This document shows, one piece after another, positions 1-7,937 of a stretch of DNA of 18,736 nt. The position numbers and the translations under genes were made by a program. Source of the stretch: CAYJFX01 sp964370315 (GTDB lineage Bacteria > Spirochaetota > Spirochaetia > Treponematales > Treponemataceae); assembly GCA_964370315.1 (NCBI GenBank), contig CAYJIS010000040.1, forward strand, positions 1-18,736. Reading direction: 5' to 3'. The notes beneath the pieces were generated by a model that saw nothing but the letters and a program-made list of their open reading frames with translations, was not told the origin of the DNA and searched no databases. Within the stretch, counting starts at the first letter, position 1, and the number at the start of each line of letters is the position of its first letter.

Positions 1-474
1 TTAGATAGACCTGGGGAGTTTGATCCAGACAAAGCAAAAAAGCTTGGGGTTCCAGTTGGACCTCTTTGGTCTAAACTACAAAAAGGAGAAAGTGTAACTG
101 CTATAGATGGTAGTACTGTTGAATCTAGTCAGGTAGTTGGCTCTAAGCGAAGTGGAAGAAAATTCAGTTATGTAACCGATACTCTATATTTACCGTCCAT
201 TGCAAAAGAAGTACAAGGTTCAGATTTGTTAATTTGTGAGGGTATGTTTACGCATGATGCTGTGGAACAAGCAAAGGAAAAAAAACATATGACTGCATTG
301 CAGGCAGCTACAGTAGCATCTGATGCTCAGGTAGATAAAATGGGATTAATACATTATAGTCCACGATATACAGACAAAGAATTAAAACCTTTATTAGAAG
401 AAGCTCAAAGTGTTTTTCCTAATGCTTTTTTAACACGTGACAGAATGCAAATTGAAATACCGTATAAAGACTAA
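1..474 (+). CDS. rnz: Ribonuclease Z, C-terminal part (5' end outside window)
   Basis: This open frame runs from the first base to a TAA at 472-474 and has no start in the window, so about 157 C-terminal residues are seen. Ribonuclease Z is a zinc-dependent metallo-beta-lactamase-fold endonuclease that trims the 3' trailer of tRNA precursors in the cytoplasm. The family pattern is clear. It includes an N-proximal stretch resembling GxFDxxKAKxLGVPxGPLW, a basic GRKFSYVTDT segment, LLICEGMF followed by an Ala-rich helix, and HYSPRY, which carries the late metal-ligand His. An internal ATG at 226 would remove half of this conserved core and is not the start. A gap of 102 bases separates it from the next gene. 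The family call is confident; the full length cannot be judged. Confidence 0.9.
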   Translation, partial: LDRPGEFDPDKAKKLGVPVGPLWSKLQKGESVTAIDGSTVESSQVVGSKRSGRKFSYVTDTLYLPSIAKEVQGSDLLICEGMFTHDAVEQAKEKKHMTALQAATVASDAQVDKMGLIHYSPRYTDKELKPLLEEAQSVFPNAFLTRDRMQIEIPYKD

Positions 475-477
475 GGA

Positions 478-512
478 AATTAATAATTAATAATGCACAA
501 TTAATAATTGTG
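478..512. repeat. AT-rich repeat with perfect 8-bp palindrome
   Basis: Just after the rnz stop lies a run of TAATAATTAA-like units ending in a perfect inverted repeat. CACAATTA at 496-503 and TAATTGTG at 505-512 are separated by one base. No T-tract follows, so it is not a standard intrinsic terminator. It could be a protein-binding palindrome or the remnant of a dispersed intergenic repeat. Confidence 0.45.
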
Positions 513-576
513 TGGGGTTGAGGTGATGGGAAGTGGACTGTGAAGGTACTGTTATTTCCCTAAGACAGGAGTAATT

Positions 577-1299
577 ATGACTGAAGAAAATACACTTAAA
601 ACATTAAAACGCCTTGAAAAGGAAGTTAAAGAACTCCGCAAGCAATTTCCGATACGCTCATACAATATGAAAACCATGATTTATGAAAGAGCTGCAAAAG
701 AGAGCGTTGAATACTATTATAAAAAAGCTTCAAATGCACTTATGCTTGATGATCGGTTTAAAGTTCTTAAATATGCCTTAGCGCAATGTTTAGAACATAC
801 AATTTCTCAAGATGGGCTTTTTTTAGAGTTTGGTGTTTTTCAAGGTGAAAGTATTAATTATTGCTCAAAAATTTATACGGAAAAAAAATTCTATGGTTTT
901 GATTCATTTGAAGGTTTGCCAGAAACATGGGGTGGAAAAGAAGCAAAAGGACATTTTAATGTACATGGCAAGCTACCAAAAGTTGAAAAAAACATAGAAC
1001 TGATAAAAGGCTGGTTTAATGAAACGCTCCCACTTTTCTTAAAAGAGACAAAGGGTAATATAGCATTTTTACATATCGATTGTGATCTTTATTCTTCAAC
1101 AAAAACAGTATTAGATTTACTTGCTAAAAGAATTAAAGCTGGAACAGTTATAGTATTTGATGAATACATAAATTATCCCAATTGGCAAGAACATGAGTTT
1201 AAAGCCTTTCAAGAGTTTGTAAAAAAGCACAAGGTAAAATATGAATATCTTGCAATTGGCGTTTTAGATATGGCTGTAGTGATTAAGAGTGTCGGCTAA
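577..1299 (+). CDS. TylF/macrocin-O-methyltransferase-like class I SAM methyltransferase
   Basis: This 240-residue protein is predicted to be a cytoplasmic S-adenosylmethionine-dependent methyltransferase of the TylF/MycF type, a group whose characterised members O-methylate sugars. FGVFQGES at residues 85-92 is the SAM-binding glycine loop. It is followed by FYGFDSFEGLPE (acidic loop) and HIDCDLYSS with D168 and D170 at the expected metal/catalytic position, then VFDEY. The first 60 residues are helical and charged, with a possible coiled coil. The ATG at 577 has an AGGAG five bases upstream (567-571). The PfkB-family gene begins three bases after its stop, so the two are probably co-transcribed. 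The substrate is not evident. Given the glycan genes downstream, sugar methylation is plausible but inferred. Confidence 0.8.
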   Translation: MTEENTLKTLKRLEKEVKELRKQFPIRSYNMKTMIYERAAKESVEYYYKKASNALMLDDRFKVLKYALAQCLEHTISQDGLFLEFGVFQGESINYCSKIYTEKKFYGFDSFEGLPETWGGKEAKGHFNVHGKLPKVEKNIELIKGWFNETLPLFLKETKGNIAFLHIDCDLYSSTKTVLDLLAKRIKAGTVIVFDEYINYPNWQEHEFKAFQEFVKKHKVKYEYLAIGVLDMAVVIKSVG

Positions 1300-1302
1300 T
1301 TT

Positions 1303-2205
1303 ATGAAACAAACGCTTATCATTGGCTCAACAGTTGTAGATATAATCATTGGGATTCCAAGTCTTCCAACAAAGACACAAGATGTAAATATAGTAACTCA
1401 AACACAAAGTTTAGGAGGTTGCGCATATAATGCATCTAATATGCTGCATTTAGAGCAGATTCCTTATACATTGTGTTCTCCTGTCGGTGGCGGTATCTAT
1501 GGTGAGTTTGTTGAGCGAGAGTTATTAAAAAAAGGATTAATCCCTTTTGTAAAACTTGAAAATTGTGATAATGGATGTTGCTATTGTCTTGTTGAAAAAG
1601 ATGGTGAGAGAACATTTCTTTCACATCATGGTGCAGAATACATTTTTAATAAAGAATGGATGAACCGTATAGATGCAGAAACAGTCGACTCCGTTTATAT
1701 TTGCGGTATTGAAGTGGAAGATGAAACAGGAATTGAAATTGTAGAGTACCTTGAAAGTAAACCTGAGTTTACAATATACTTTGCTGTCGGGCCAAGAATA
1801 AACTATATTGAAAAAAATAAACTAGATAGATTATTAGCTTTACAACCAATAGTACACTTAAATGACTCTGAAGCCCTTGAATATACAGGTTGCAAAACAA
1901 TAGAGGAGGCAGCTTACTTTCTTCACACTATTACCAAGAACTCTCTAATAGTTACTTTAGGAGAAGAAGGCGCTCTTGTATTAGAGAATGGTATTACTAC
2001 CATTGTGCCAGGCTGCAATGCGAAAGTTGTAGATACTATAGGTGCAGGTGATTGTCATATAGGTTCAATTATCTCTGGATTAAAAAAAGGATATAGCTTA
2101 GTAGAAACAGTAAAAAGAGCAAATAAGTTTGCAGCTGCAACCGTAGAAATAAGCGGAGCTGTGCTAACTAAAGAAGAATATGAGAGGGTTATGCATGAAA
2201 AATAA
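1303..2205 (+). CDS. PfkB-family (ribokinase-like) sugar or nucleoside kinase
   Basis: The protein has 300 residues, a normal length for the PfkB/ribokinase family of ATP-dependent kinases acting on sugars or nucleosides. The N-terminal signature GGCAYNASNM (sugar-binding GG motif) and the C-terminal DTIGAGDCHIG are present, with D250 as the predicted catalytic base in the GAGD anion hole. The residue after GAGD is Cys-His rather than the common small residue plus Phe, a mild deviation. A Cys-rich stretch (NCDNGCCYC) lies near residues 87-95 in the lid region. The gene starts three bases after the methyltransferase stop and its 3' end overlaps the RNA methyltransferase gene by 11 bases, suggesting translational coupling. 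The substrate cannot be assigned from motifs. Confidence 0.82.
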   Translation: MKQTLIIGSTVVDIIIGIPSLPTKTQDVNIVTQTQSLGGCAYNASNMLHLEQIPYTLCSPVGGGIYGEFVERELLKKGLIPFVKLENCDNGCCYCLVEKDGERTFLSHHGAEYIFNKEWMNRIDAETVDSVYICGIEVEDETGIEIVEYLESKPEFTIYFAVGPRINYIEKNKLDRLLALQPIVHLNDSEALEYTGCKTIEEAAYFLHTITKNSLIVTLGEEGALVLENGITTIVPGCNAKVVDTIGAGDCHIGSIISGLKKGYSLVETVKRANKFAAATVEISGAVLTKEEYERVMHEK

Positions 2206-2968
2206 ACAGTTTAATGAGCTTGCCGTATGTGGTCTTGAGTCAGTTCGATCTATTTCCAGACGTAATTCACATCTTATTACAAGATTATATTTTACAGAAA
2301 GCAGACGAAGTGAGTTTTATACTTTATGTAAAGAACTTGCAGAGTGTAAAAAGCCATATAATGTGGTAGAAAATTACGAGCTAGAAAAACTTTGTGGTTC
2401 TACTCATCATGAGGGCGTCGTTGCAATGATAGTAAAACCCATTGTAAAGGAGGTCACCTTTCCTCTTATACAAAATTTAGCACATGAGAAGAAGCATTTA
2501 TTAATTTTAGATCGTATTTCAAATGCCAATAATTTAGGAGCTATTGTACGGTCCGCAGCTTTCTTTGGCTTTAATACTATTATATTATCTAGTGATGATG
2601 CACAGAGCACTATTACAACAGCAACCTATCGAATAGCAAAGGGTGGTATGGATTTTGTAAACATTTATAAAACAGAATCTATAAACCGTCTATTGAGTGA
2701 TTTAAAAGGGAAGTTTGCTAGTATTGGTACAGACGTCAGAACAGAGCACACCATACAAAATTTTAAAAGTACTTTAAAAAAAAAACAACTTGACGATCTT
2801 CCGTGTGTGCTTGTGCTAGGAAATGAGGAACATGGTTTAAATGAGGTAATAAAAAAGGCCTGTGATGTATTAGTTAAAATTCCAGGAAACTTACATACGG
2901 ACGAGGGAATAGAAAGTCTTAATGTTGCACAAGCGTCAAGTGTGTTGATGTATGAGATTTCAAAATAG
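2195..2968 (+). CDS. TrmH/SpoU-family RNA 2'-O-methyltransferase
   Basis: This 257-residue protein is a SPOUT-fold methyltransferase of the TrmH/SpoU family, which methylates ribose 2'-OH groups in tRNA or rRNA. An N-terminal substrate-binding domain (residues 1-95, with HEGVVAMI) precedes the three SpoU motifs: NANNLGAIVRSA (motif 1, with the RNA-contacting Arg), VLGNEEHGL (motif 2), and IPG followed by ESLNVAQASSVLMYE (motif 3). These form the trefoil knot that binds SAM. A longer reading frame opens at 2180, but ATG 2195 is preferred because AGAGGG lies about seven bases upstream and residue 1 then begins MKNKQ. Its start overlaps the end of the kinase gene. A run of ten A residues at 2776-2785 sits inside the gene. 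The exact target nucleotide is unknown. Confidence 0.85.
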   Translation: MKNKQFNELAVCGLESVRSISRRNSHLITRLYFTESRRSEFYTLCKELAECKKPYNVVENYELEKLCGSTHHEGVVAMIVKPIVKEVTFPLIQNLAHEKKHLLILDRISNANNLGAIVRSAAFFGFNTIILSSDDAQSTITTATYRIAKGGMDFVNIYKTESINRLLSDLKGKFASIGTDVRTEHTIQNFKSTLKKKQLDDLPCVLVLGNEEHGLNEVIKKACDVLVKIPGNLHTDEGIESLNVAQASSVLMYEISK

Positions 2969-3017
2969 AGGTATGTGCCACGTTAAGATGGGTGTTGTTT
3001 TATCCGATATTTAAAAT

Positions 3018-4541
3018 ATGAAAAAATTGGTTGTTTTATATATTCCTTCGAAAAGTGGATATGCACATGAAAGCTGTTTTGATAATAAAAGTGCAATTGA
3101 TCGTAGTAATAATTGGGCTCATTCTCTAGGAGATACTATTTCTGTAGAAGTAATCAACAGAGAGGATCTTAACAGTAGTATAAGTGAATTACATGCCTTG
3201 TTATTGATGTTTAATACATTAATAAAAAAGCATAATGCAAGTAGTATAGTATTTTCATGGGCAGATTGTCCATTTCTAAATAAGACTCTAAGTCTTAACG
3301 TAATTGACTATCATGATAAATATAAAGCAGAATACTCCTTTGCGGAAGGTTATCCTTATGGTTTGTCTCCAGAAGTGATACATGCTGATACTATAAATAT
3401 TCTTTTGCAACTAGCTGAAACAAAAAAAGATGTAATAGATTATTGTTTGCAAAGAGATTCAATTTTTTCATTAATCAAAACTGATATAAACTCATTTGAA
3501 ATTGAATCCTATATGTCAGATAATGACTATAGATATTTACGAGCTCAACTTAATTGTTCAAATAAAAGAAATTTTATATCATGTAAGAATTTATTTGATG
3601 CAGCAGATAGTAAAATTGAAAATGTATTTGAATTATGTGAAATTGTAAAAAATACTGCAAGCGTTCAAAGAACAGTACCAGCTTTTGTTAATATACAAAT
3701 AAAAAATACAAAAGAAAAATTAGTAGTTTATGAACCCGATTTTTCAGAATGCGAAATGGATATTAAAGAATTTAAGAACCTCGTTAAACGTGTTTCTGAT
3801 TTTTGCGGCGATGCAGTTATTAGTCTTTCTTTTTTGAGTGATCCTTTATACCATAGTAATTTTTTAGATTTTGCAAAAGAAGTCTTATCATATGATAATC
3901 TTAGTTTGGTTGTTGAAACTGATGCACGTAAATTGAATCAAAATATGATTGATGAATTAAAAAAATGTGTTGAAAAAAATCCTATTAAGACAACAAATCA
4001 AAGAGCGCTTAATTGGATAATACGAATTGATGCTATTGAACCAAATCTATATAAAACAATCCATCCAATTTGTTCGAATGAAGATGATTTTATTTCAGTT
4101 GAACATTCAGTTGAGTTATTACAAGTTGCATTTCCACATGCAGTTTATCCGCAGTTTGTAAGGATGAATAGTAATGAAGATCACCTTGAAGGTTTTTTTA
4201 GAAAGTGGACAAAAGTTGCAAAATCTGATTTAATAATACAAAAGTACGACCATGTTTCTAATATACTACCAGATGAAAGACCAACCGATTTATCTCCCAT
4301 AAATCGATATGCATGTTGGCATATTAAACGTGATATGAATGTTTTATCTGATGGGGCTGTAGTTAGGTGTAAAGCCGCAGCATTTGATAAAGATAATAGA
4401 GAAGCGGTATTGGGAAATGCTTTTACTGAAGACCTAGATATAATTTGGAAACGTGGAGAATTAAATCTTGTTAACCAACTAGAAGGTAAATTTATAGGGC
4501 AGTGCGGAGATAGTGATGAATACTATACCTTTAATTTTTAA
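3018..4541 (+). CDS. Spiro-SPASM protein: degenerate cytidylyltransferase-like domain, radical-SAM-like domain and SPASM tail
   Basis: This 507-residue protein matches what I recall as the spirochaete-restricted spiro-SPASM family. Residues 1-150 resemble an SpsF-like nucleotidyltransferase: WADCPFL (81-87) mimics the GDCPFL loop and GYPYGLSPEV follows. The family's N-terminal nucleotide-binding motif is not recognisable. From about residue 220 the layout is radical-SAM-like, with SFLSDPLYH (271-279) where GGEP-type motifs sit. The CxxxCxxC iron-sulfur motif expected near 230-238 is absent. The C-terminal SPASM-like part keeps C433, DGxxxxC with C451, the LGN and IW landmarks and C496, but S499 stands where a CxxC partner would be. 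The gap before it is 49 bases with no clear Shine-Dalgarno. Its end overlaps the glycosyltransferase gene. It may be a scaffold or regulator rather than an enzyme; function is unknown. Confidence 0.75.
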   Translation: MKKLVVLYIPSKSGYAHESCFDNKSAIDRSNNWAHSLGDTISVEVINREDLNSSISELHALLLMFNTLIKKHNASSIVFSWADCPFLNKTLSLNVIDYHDKYKAEYSFAEGYPYGLSPEVIHADTINILLQLAETKKDVIDYCLQRDSIFSLIKTDINSFEIESYMSDNDYRYLRAQLNCSNKRNFISCKNLFDAADSKIENVFELCEIVKNTASVQRTVPAFVNIQIKNTKEKLVVYEPDFSECEMDIKEFKNLVKRVSDFCGDAVISLSFLSDPLYHSNFLDFAKEVLSYDNLSLVVETDARKLNQNMIDELKKCVEKNPIKTTNQRALNWIIRIDAIEPNLYKTIHPICSNEDDFISVEHSVELLQVAFPHAVYPQFVRMNSNEDHLEGFFRKWTKVAKSDLIIQKYDHVSNILPDERPTDLSPINRYACWHIKRDMNVLSDGAVVRCKAAAFDKDNREAVLGNAFTEDLDIIWKRGELNLVNQLEGKFIGQCGDSDEYYTFNF

Positions 4542-5496
4542 TGAAAGGCAAATAAAAAGAACAGTATTAGGTGGAAAGACTACAACAAATGCTAATGTCA
4601 CACTTCAGTGCTCTGTCATATTACTTAATAGGCGTAATAATCATTACCGCCAACAAAATATAGACAATGTTTTAAAATGTGGATTTAGTGAAATAATTTC
4701 GGTCGAGAACTCTAGTTTAAGTTATAATTTGGAAGATTTTTCTCAAAGACATCCACAGATAAAGTTTATTATTCCTTTAGAAAATCTCAGTATAGGAGAT
4801 ATGATTAATATAGGTATGTCTGAATGCACAAATGAACACGTTCTTGTTATTTGGAATGATATTCATATTAACGCAAACTTTTTGAGTGAGTACGTTTTCG
4901 AAAAGATTATTACATCTAATTTGTTATGTGTTGCACCTGTGCTGCAAACACTTAGATTGCAATCTTTACCAGTAGAAATGGTGCCAAGTATTGAAAAGTC
5001 TATTTTTGTTGTGTCACCCACAAATGTAGTAAAAGATATGTCAAAAACAATGTATCCATTTGATTTTATGGGCGTTTATAATAGACAAAAATTTATGCAG
5101 CTAGGTGGGTATGATTATACAATTACAAATCCATATTGGCAAAACCTAGATTTTTCTTTGCGTGCATGGTTGTGGGGTGAAGAAATACGATTGTCTACTG
5201 GATTTAAAATGCGTTATGATGACGAAAGTCCTTTAGAAGATATAACAGCAGATACAACTCAACTGCGTTTCTATTTAAAGAATTGTGCTCCAACATTTAA
5301 ATCTGATTATGCTTATATACCTAAAATTAAGTATTTTTCATATGCAAATACACACCCATCTTCACCCATTGAAGCATTAAAAGTATTTAATGATGCAAGA
5401 AAATGGGTGCGCACTAATCGTTATAGATTTAAAACTGATGTATCATCTTTAATTCGAAATTGGCAGATATTTAATAGAGTAGAAGGTGGTTCATGA
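4516..5496 (+). CDS. GT-A-like (family 2-type) glycosyltransferase
   Basis: About 326 residues with the layout of a GT-A glycosyltransferase. An opening strand CSVILLNRR is followed by a strand ending EIISVENSS. Then comes a helix with NIGMSECTNEHVLVIWND, where the WNDIH acidic cluster takes the place of the metal-binding DxD. LGGYD, NLDFSLRAWLWGEEI and a helical C-terminus complete it; GGYD plus DxxxRAW is typical of the acceptor side. No signal peptide or transmembrane segment is seen, so it acts in the cytoplasm. ATG 4516 is chosen over GTG 4513 because GGAG (4506-4509) is six bases upstream. It overlaps the spiro-SPASM gene by 26 bases and the following fusion gene by ATGA, so translational coupling is likely. 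Donor and acceptor are unknown; glycan decoration is inferred from the neighbours. Confidence 0.72.
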   Translation: MNTIPLIFNERQIKRTVLGGKTTTNANVTLQCSVILLNRRNNHYRQQNIDNVLKCGFSEIISVENSSLSYNLEDFSQRHPQIKFIIPLENLSIGDMINIGMSECTNEHVLVIWNDIHINANFLSEYVFEKIITSNLLCVAPVLQTLRLQSLPVEMVPSIEKSIFVVSPTNVVKDMSKTMYPFDFMGVYNRQKFMQLGGYDYTITNPYWQNLDFSLRAWLWGEEIRLSTGFKMRYDDESPLEDITADTTQLRFYLKNCAPTFKSDYAYIPKIKYFSYANTHPSSPIEALKVFNDARKWVRTNRYRFKTDVSSLIRNWQIFNRVEGGS

Positions 5497-7937
5497 CAAT
5501 TGTAGCAGTACAATGCCGCCTTTCATCAACTCGATTGGAAAAAAAAGCACTATTACCATTACAAAAAAAAGAACTCATTGCATGGACTCTTGAATGCTTA
5601 AAGAAAGTTACTGCTGACGAATATTGGCTTTGTTGTGATGAAGATTCGTACGCAACTCTTAATAAAATAGCAAAAAAATATGGCTGGAACTGTTTTAAAG
5701 GTCCTAGTGAGGATGTTTTAGAGCGATATTGTTTGCTTGCTGAGAAAACAAAAGCTGATATTATAGTTCGAGCAACAGGCGATAATCCATTCTTGTTTTA
5801 CGAAGCTGCAAATGAAAGTATTAAAATATTTAAGAAACAAAAATGCGATTTTTTTACGTATCTCAATTTACCTCATGGTAGTGGGGTAGAAATAATCAGT
5901 GCACAAGCTCTACTTAAAGCTCGAACCTTAACAAAGGACAAATACGATAAGGAGCATGTAGGGCCAGCACTTTACAATCACCAAGAAACCTTTAATTGCG
6001 TATTCTTACCAGCTCCAAAAAAATGGGCAGAAGAATCAAAAAAATCAGAGGGCTTTAGAACTACAGTTGACACTGAAAATGATTATAGGTTAGCTAAAAA
6101 AATTGTCTCAATTCTAAGTGATGTAGGAGTTGATGGCGTATATAAAGCTAAAGACATTTTTTATGCACTGCATAAAATTGAAAATGAAAGAAACGTACTA
6201 TTAGTACCTGCTGTAAAAAAGGGTTGTGGTACTGGTCATCTCTATAGAACGCTGGAGCTAGTAGCGGAACTAAAAAGACAGAATATCAATGCAAGTGTGT
6301 ATGTGTATGATACGCCATCAAAAGAAAATGAAATATTACTTGCAAAAGCCTTAAAAGATAAAGTCCTTAATACTGATACTCTTTTGTATGATGAACCCAG
6401 TTCAGGTGAGTTTAGTCATGTGGTAGTTGATAATTTTATTACGAGCAAAGCAGTATATAATACACTTAGTAGAATTGCACCTATTATTAGCATTGATGAG
6501 GGAAGTCCAATAAATAATAAAATTGAATATGCTCTAAATATCATTCCTTCTTTGAATAATAAAGAGAACGTAAATGCATGTATTCCCACACTGCTTAAAC
6601 TAAATAATGCAAAAAAAAACACATGTAAAGATATAAAAAAAATATTGATCAGTATAGGTGGCGAAGATCCTGCTCATTTTTCAGAAACACTTTTTGCGCT
6701 GTTAAGTGATATTTATAAAAACGATACAGTGACCGTTACTTCAACACATATAAAAGCTATTAAAAATTTAAGAGAACATATTCATGAATATGATTTAGTA
6801 ATAACGCATTATGGTTTAACGGCATTTGAAGCTATAAGCGCAGGATGTAAAGTGCTTTTAGTAGCAACATCGAAAATTCATAAACAATTAGCAAAAAAAT
6901 ATGACTGTAAATGCATTACAAAATCGGACTGCAAAAAAGAAATCCTTCAAAATGCTATTATGAGTTTGAAGCATCTTGAAACGCTTAAGCATGCTTTAGC
7001 ACAAACTTCTATCTTAAAATTTAAGAACTATAGCAGCTTTATTTCAAGTATTACACAGGCAAAAAAATATTCTTGTCCTATTTGTAATAATCAAAATAAC
7101 ATTGACAATGTAATCTCACGAGATGAAATTAAAACAATTAAGAAGTGTAAAAGTTGTGGTATGCTGTATGTTTCTTTTTGTATACAAGAAGAAAAACAAT
7201 ATACAAAAAACTATTTTTTTGATGAGTATAAAAAGCAATACGGAAAAACATATCTAGAAGATTTTGAGTTAATAAAATTAAACGGTGGTATAAGAATAAA
7301 CAGGATACTACATATTTTAAAAAACAAACTTCAAAATGTTGAAGATACAATTTTGGATATTGGATGTGCATATGGGCCATTTCTACAAGCAGCACAAATG
7401 TTTGATTTTATTCCCTATGGAACTGATGTTTCACGAGATGCTGTAAAATACGTACAGAATAATCTTTCAATTAATGCACAAGTAGCAAAATTTCCTGATT
7501 TTAATGTATATGATGTTTTCGGTAAAAACGCTCCTGCATCAGGGATGTTTAGAGCTATAACTATGTGGTATGTCATTGAACATTTTCAAAATCTAGATAG
7601 CGTACTTAAAAGAGTAAATGAACTACTGTTGATGGGTGGAGTTTTTGCTTTTTCTACACCAAATGCATCAGGAATTTCACGTAGAGTTAATGAAAAAGCT
7701 TTTTTTACACAAAGTCCATACGATCATTTTAGCATTTGGGATACTAGGAGTTGCCATAAAATATTAAAGAAGTATGGCTTTAAAGTTAAAAAAATTGTAT
7801 CAACAGGAGTCCATTGGCAAAGATATCCAAAAATTATACAAAAACTTCATCTTTTTTTTATAGAACTACTTGCTAAAGTGTTTTTTTTAGGCGATACTTG
7901 TGAAGTGTACTGTATTAAGATTAAGGATATAACATGA
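5493..7937 (+). CDS. Trifunctional fusion: SpsF-like cytidylyltransferase, SpsG/PseG-like domain, zinc-knuckle methyltransferase
   Basis: This 814-residue protein joins three modules usually encoded separately. Residues 1-230 are an SpsF-like cytidylyltransferase: QCRLSSTRL (7-15) is the nucleotide-binding motif, GDNPF starts at 96, and TVDTENDYRLA is typical of the end of the fold. Residues 240-520 match SpsG/PseG: GCGTGH at 244-249 with the probable catalytic H249, ISIDEGS, SIGGED near 389, and THYGLTAFEAISAG of the GT28-like C-terminal half. Residues 525-814 form a class I methyltransferase with a four-Cys knuckle (C528, C531, C552, C555), SAM motif DIGCAYG from D622, and WYVIEHF. SpsF/PseG enzymes serve CMP-activated sugar pathways such as pseudaminic acid. 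ATGA overlaps join it to both neighbours, and AAGGTGG precedes the start. The actual sugar is unknown. Confidence 0.85.
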   Translation: MTIVAVQCRLSSTRLEKKALLPLQKKELIAWTLECLKKVTADEYWLCCDEDSYATLNKIAKKYGWNCFKGPSEDVLERYCLLAEKTKADIIVRATGDNPFLFYEAANESIKIFKKQKCDFFTYLNLPHGSGVEIISAQALLKARTLTKDKYDKEHVGPALYNHQETFNCVFLPAPKKWAEESKKSEGFRTTVDTENDYRLAKKIVSILSDVGVDGVYKAKDIFYALHKIENERNVLLVPAVKKGCGTGHLYRTLELVAELKRQNINASVYVYDTPSKENEILLAKALKDKVLNTDTLLYDEPSSGEFSHVVVDNFITSKAVYNTLSRIAPIISIDEGSPINNKIEYALNIIPSLNNKENVNACIPTLLKLNNAKKNTCKDIKKILISIGGEDPAHFSETLFALLSDIYKNDTVTVTSTHIKAIKNLREHIHEYDLVITHYGLTAFEAISAGCKVLLVATSKIHKQLAKKYDCKCITKSDCKKEILQNAIMSLKHLETLKHALAQTSILKFKNYSSFISSITQAKKYSCPICNNQNNIDNVISRDEIKTIKKCKSCGMLYVSFCIQEEKQYTKNYFFDEYKKQYGKTYLEDFELIKLNGGIRINRILHILKNKLQNVEDTILDIGCAYGPFLQAAQMFDFIPYGTDVSRDAVKYVQNNLSINAQVAKFPDFNVYDVFGKNAPASGMFRAITMWYVIEHFQNLDSVLKRVNELLLMGGVFAFSTPNASGISRRVNEKAFFTQSPYDHFSIWDTRSCHKILKKYGFKVKKIVSTGVHWQRYPKIIQKLHLFFIELLAKVFFLGDTCEVYCIKIKDIT

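Noticed and set aside
1436..1624. Minus-strand open frames such as this one and those at 2407-2610, 7138-7395 and 17772-18029
   Set aside because: All lie inside well-supported + strand genes, show no domain motifs and lack ribosome sites.
2973..3014. A 13-codon mini-ORF (starting MCHVKM) ending three bases before the spiro-SPASM ATG, as a leader peptide
   Set aside because: The only SD-like sequence (AGAGG, 2967-2971) is one base from its ATG, too close to work, and nothing supports coding.
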